Positions 61,198 to 64,000 of a stretch of 64,000 nucleotides of DNA are shown in pieces; within the stretch, counting starts at the first letter, position 1; every line of letters begins with the position of its first letter. The translations under genes and the position numbers were made by a program. This stretch comes from Algoriphagus sp. A40 (lineage in GTDB: Bacteria; Bacteroidota; Bacteroidia; Cytophagales; Cyclobacteriaceae). Under the pieces are notes generated by a model. That model did not search any database and was not told where the DNA came from. It saw only the letters and a program-made list of their open reading frames with translations. The stretch is taken from contig NZ_MUNY01000072.1 in assembly GCF_002002735.1 (NCBI RefSeq), positions 370,537-434,536 of the forward strand. Reading direction: 5' to 3'.

Positions 61198-62118
61198 ATG
61201 TCAAAATGTAAATTTTGCGGCAGTTCGAACCTGGACTTTTTCACCGCACAGGAACGGATGCTTGGCTTGGGAGGTGAGTTTCGCTATGCAGAATGCCAAA
61301 CCTGTGGGTCTCTTCAGTTGGAAATTATACCCGTAGATCTCTCGCCCTATTACCCCGCCAATTATTACTCCTTTCAAGGTTTAAAAACCTCCAGTTTTTT
61401 GACTAGGCTGCTGAAAACCCTCCGGATGCGCTCATTTCTTTGGTTGGGCATCCAATGGAAAGTCCCGCTTTACGGCTATTGGCTCAAAAAAGTCCATACA
61501 CGCTTTAATGCCAAGATAGCTGATGTGGGCTGTGGCAATGGTCAGTTGTTGTATGAACTCTATGCAGGCGGATACCGGGATCTTCATGGATTTGACCCGT
61601 TTATCGATGAGGAAATTCAGATCAGTCCGGGATTAAAACTCTGGAAAAAACGTGTGGAGGAGTCAGAACTGACTTTTGACCTGATCATGATGCATCATGC
61701 ATTTGAGCACATGGAGGATCCAAATGCGGTATTGAAGTCATGTTTTGGAAAGTTGAATCCGGGTGGAACCCTGCTGATTCGTTGCCCGGTGGCTGATGCG
61801 GAAGTCTGGAAAACTGAACGTGAGCTTTGGGTCCAATTGGATGCTCCGAGGCATTTGATCATTCCCAGCGTAAAAGGACTAATGGAAGTTGCTCAAAAAA
61901 CCGGGTTTGAGCTCGCAGAAGTAGAATTTGATTCTTCCGAATTTCAATTTTGGGGTACAGAATTATACAAAAAGGGAATGAATCTGGACATGTCCAAAGT
62001 CGGGATGCTTTTTACAAGGGAACAGCTGGAGAAATTAAAAGAAAAAGCCCTCAAGTATAATCTGGAGGGCAAAGGGGATCAGGTATGTTTTTATTTGCGT
62101 AAGCCGCTCAAATCTTAA
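61198..62118 (+). CDS. SAM methyltransferase with N-terminal zinc ribbon
   Basis: A 306-aa class I methyltransferase. Cys4, Cys7, Cys33 and Cys36 (CKFCGSSN, CQTCGSLQ) form a zinc ribbon, followed by IADVGCGNGQLLYEL (about 103-117, SAM site) and the LIMMHHAFEHMEDPNAVLKSCFGKLNPGGTLLIRCP motif of glycan methylases. It starts one base after the glycosylphosphotransferase stop, so it is translationally linked and probably methylates a sugar in the same glycan. The last eleven bases overlap the convergent stress protein gene. Confidence 0.88.
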   Translation: MSKCKFCGSSNLDFFTAQERMLGLGGEFRYAECQTCGSLQLEIIPVDLSPYYPANYYSFQGLKTSSFLTRLLKTLRMRSFLWLGIQWKVPLYGYWLKKVHTRFNAKIADVGCGNGQLLYELYAGGYRDLHGFDPFIDEEIQISPGLKLWKKRVEESELTFDLIMMHHAFEHMEDPNAVLKSCFGKLNPGGTLLIRCPVADAEVWKTERELWVQLDAPRHLIIPSVKGLMEVAQKTGFELAEVEFDSSEFQFWGTELYKKGMNLDMSKVGMLFTREQLEKLKEKALKYNLEGKGDQVCFYLRKPLKS

Positions 62119-63022
62119 ACAGCGCATCAAAGAATCCCATTGTTTCGCCTTTTTTCTTGAAAATTAGCATGGGAAGGTACTTGTTGGCATGAATCAGTTT
62201 TTCGGCGGTACTTCCCAATAAGATGGCGGCTGAGGTAGTCCTTCCTCTGGATCCCAGCAAAATCATATCAGCTTCGATTTTCTGCGCAAATTCAAGAATC
62301 AGGTTTCCGGGATTTTTACCGTCATTTAAAACCATTTCACAATCTAACTCGGGGTGATGGTGCTTGGCGACGAATTTTTTGAAATCTGCATGGGCATTTT
62401 CCTTCATAATCTCCGAAAATTCCTCAAAGGATTTTCCCGTTTTTGAATAGCCGTGAGGCACTTCATAAATGTGCATCGGAACCAGTTCGGCTTCCAATTT
62501 ATCTGAAATCACCTCCGCAAACTCATAGATCATATGGTTGTGCGAAGAAAAGTCAGTCGGGATAAGGATTTTCTTTGGGAACTTAATCGGACGTTTTTCC
62601 TGGACCAGAAGGACTGAACAGGGAGCTTTTTTTGCTACCCCGTCTGCCAACACTCCGTTTCCTGCCAGCGTATCCTTCCTCCCCATGATGACCAAGTCTA
62701 CTTCTTTGAGCTTAGCCCAACGGAGAAATGTATCCAGAGGATGACTTCCTTCCTCTACAAATACCTCCGTTTCTACATCTTCCGGAAAGTTGAATTCCTT
62801 CAGTTTGGCTTTGATAATTGACTCCAAAGCCTCGTCGGTGGGTGCCACCAAGTCCGGATATTGGTTGAGAATTTCCTTGGGGATTTCCAGATTTTTGCCA
62901 ACATGCACGAAGTAACACTTTTCAATTCCTAAAAACTTGATAAACACTGCCGTTTTTTTGATCAGGATATCATCCATCTCGGTGAGATCTAAACCAATCA
63001 TGGCTTTGGAAAAGAATTTCAT
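62108..63022 (-). CDS. Universal stress protein, tandem UspA domains
   Basis: A 304-aa protein with two UspA-type domains (about 1-145 and 148-295). The second keeps the full nucleotide-binding motif G-2x-G-9x-G-S/T in LGSRGRTTSAAILLGSTAEKL. In the first, MGRKDTLAGNGVLADGVA departs from it, so only the second domain may bind ATP. It ends with an unusual tail (KGETMGFFDALFKI). Cytoplasmic stress-response role by family. Divergent from the RNA ligase-family gene. Confidence 0.88.
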   Translation of the reverse strand: MKFFSKAMIGLDLTEMDDILIKKTAVFIKFLGIEKCYFVHVGKNLEIPKEILNQYPDLVAPTDEALESIIKAKLKEFNFPEDVETEVFVEEGSHPLDTFLRWAKLKEVDLVIMGRKDTLAGNGVLADGVAKKAPCSVLLVQEKRPIKFPKKILIPTDFSSHNHMIYEFAEVISDKLEAELVPMHIYEVPHGYSKTGKSFEEFSEIMKENAHADFKKFVAKHHHPELDCEMVLNDGKNPGNLILEFAQKIEADMILLGSRGRTTSAAILLGSTAEKLIHANKYLPMLIFKKKGETMGFFDALFKI

Positions 63023-63114
63023 AGTCTGGGGTTTTTATTTAGCCTTAAGTTAAAAGATTGAATCAGGAAACCGAACAGATTTTTTAAAATGGGGGCAAGA
63101 GATTGTTTTCGGGG

Positions 63115-63122
63115 TAAATTTG
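63115..63122 (+). promoter_or_regulatory. -7 box directly before the 2'-5' RNA ligase-family gene
   Basis: TAAATTTG at 63115-63122 is a perfect TAnnTTTG match ending four bases before the GTG start at 63127. Transcription would start at or next to the start codon, so the message would be leaderless. No -33 box with correct spacing. Confidence 0.38.
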
Positions 63123-63126
63123 CGGG

Positions 63127-63675
63127 GTGAAAATAATTCAGAAATACTTCCTGGCCTTAATTCCTCCTCTCGAGATTATGGAAAAGGCGGAGGAAATCAA
63201 AATCCGGATCAGGGATGAGTTTGGTATAAAGTACGCGTTAAAGTCACCCCCGCATATTACACTCAAGATGCCCTTCAACTTTAGTGAAGCCAAAGAGGGC
63301 AAACTTATTGGCTTGCTAGGGGAGCAATTGAAAGATCAAGCGTCTTTTTCTGTGAAAATTTCAGGAGTTGGGACTTTTGGAAATCGGGTGATTTTTCTCC
63401 GCATCGAAGAGTCGGCCAAGCTGAGGCAACTTCAGGAAAAACTGAAGTTGTTTTGCAAAAAAGAACTGCACTTGATAGATGAATTGAGTGACCGCAATTT
63501 TCATCCACATCTGACTGTAGCTTTCAAAGATCTTAAGTCATCCCATTTCCCTGAGGTGTTGGCAAGGGTTAGGCAGATGGCTTTCGAAGCAGAATTTTCT
63601 ACTGCTGATTTGGTATTGCTCAAGCGTCAGGAGGGGAAATGGATTGTGCATAGGAAAGTGACCTTTGGAGGCTGA
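63127..63675 (+). CDS. 2'-5' RNA ligase / cyclic phosphodiesterase family protein (LigT/ThpR-like)
   Basis: A 182-aa protein with the two HxT motifs of the 2H phosphoesterase superfamily: His43-Ile-Thr45 in PPHITLKMPF and His128-Leu-Thr130 in FHPHLTVAF. The family includes RNA 2',3'-cyclic phosphodiesterases and 2'-5' RNA ligases; the cellular substrate is unknown. The start is GTG, supported by the family-typical YFLALIPP near the N-terminus (residues 7-14). The stop is followed by the AT-rich end of the window. Confidence 0.85.
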   Translation: MKIIQKYFLALIPPLEIMEKAEEIKIRIRDEFGIKYALKSPPHITLKMPFNFSEAKEGKLIGLLGEQLKDQASFSVKISGVGTFGNRVIFLRIEESAKLRQLQEKLKLFCKKELHLIDELSDRNFHPHLTVAFKDLKSSHFPEVLARVRQMAFEAEFSTADLVLLKRQEGKWIVHRKVTFGG

Positions 63676-64000
63676 TTTTTGGTGAAAAGATGAATTTTCG
63701 CTCCATTTAAGGCGAAAAAATGAAGATTTATCAAAAAATTTCAAGTTTTAGGAAATTTGGAAAATTTAACATTCCATACATAATCATTTTGATTTGGAGT
63801 CATTTGATTTAGGTCAAATCGAAATTTTAAACTGTTTAAGCAATAATTCCAGTGTATTATCCAAACATTATATTAACATTAATAATAAACCTTTGGATTC
63901 AAAAAATTGCACTTTCTCTGTGCTCAGAATTAATATAATACAATTGGGATTATATAAAAATATTATTTCACCTTTTTTAAGTAAGACCCTAGTTTTATTG
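63676..64000. other. AT-rich intergenic end of the window
   Basis: No open frame worth calling. The region is very AT-rich with several A- and T-runs. It contains a candidate Crp/Fnr-type palindrome at 63804-63817. It probably belongs to the control region of a gene beyond the right edge. Confidence 0.5.
63804..63817. promoter_or_regulatory. Candidate Crp/Fnr-family binding site
   Basis: TTGAT, four bases, GTCAA: nine of ten positions match the Fnr-type palindrome TTGATnnnnATCAA. The target gene would lie to the right of the window. Short sites like this arise by chance in AT-rich DNA, so support is weak. Confidence 0.28.

Noticed and set aside
1..64000. CRISPR arrays, insertion sequences, tRNA or rRNA genes
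   Set aside because: No regularly spaced direct repeats, transposase frames with terminal repeats, cloverleaf-type sequences or rRNA-like blocks were seen on reading; a tRNA and repeat scan would be needed to exclude weak cases.

Overview
The window looks like a chromosomal segment of a Bacteroidota bacterium, most likely a marine or aquatic member of the Cyclobacteriaceae (Algoriphagus-like). Supporting signs are the -7 promoter boxes of the TAnnTTTG type, the scarcity of clear Shine-Dalgarno sequences, a KdpD split into two genes, a NtrC-type response regulator, a TatC with an acidic N-terminal tail, and an injection-system gene set of the Bacteroidota type. No tRNA, rRNA, CRISPR array, transposase or integrase was seen.

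Left part (1-19.2 kb): mostly household and accessory metabolism. It holds glyA, tatC and rpiB in one run, a Tat-exported PhoX-type phosphatase, a secreted clan GH-A glycoside hydrolase, a split KdpD/histidine kinase and a sigma-54 response regulator without kdpFABC, an AI-2E-family membrane protein, an MFS transporter paired with an L-serine ammonia-lyase that carries a Tat-like leader, a small lipoprotein, and a lipoprotein subtilase.

Centre (19.2-46.6 kb): the main feature is one 27-kb, 18-gene, minus-strand operon that encodes an apparently complete extracellular contractile injection system (eCIS). In transcription order it has a DUF4255 cap protein, an unknown 376-aa protein, two sheath proteins, two tube proteins, a 51-aa DUF5908-like protein, a LysM hub protein, a VgrG-like spike, a PAAR tip, a gp25 baseplate protein, two very large baseplate-J-type proteins, a 1121-aa fibre-like multidomain protein, a tape measure, an AAA ATPase, a 61-aa charged protein, and a 1326-aa DUF4157 protein that is the candidate cargo. 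Gaps are 1-35 bases and several genes overlap, so the whole set is probably one transcript. The layout resembles the AlgoCIS type described from Algoriphagus machipongonensis. A 252-base leader with several inverted repeats precedes it. Directly upstream is an unknown 457-aa gene whose promoter is overlapped by a perfect 11-base-arm palindrome, which makes it a candidate controller.

Right part (46.6-64 kb): a GT-C-like membrane protein, rbfA, a LolC/E-type permease, a divergent pair of unknown membrane proteins (1177 and 197 aa), a covalent-flavin amine oxidase (SolA/MSOX type), an MsbA-like ABC exporter, a small surface-polysaccharide group (two methyltransferases and a polyprenyl glycosylphosphotransferase), a double universal stress protein and a 2'-5' RNA ligase-family protein. 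The last 325 bases are AT-rich with a possible Crp/Fnr box.

All calls come from reading the sequence and from family knowledge; no database search or structure prediction was run.
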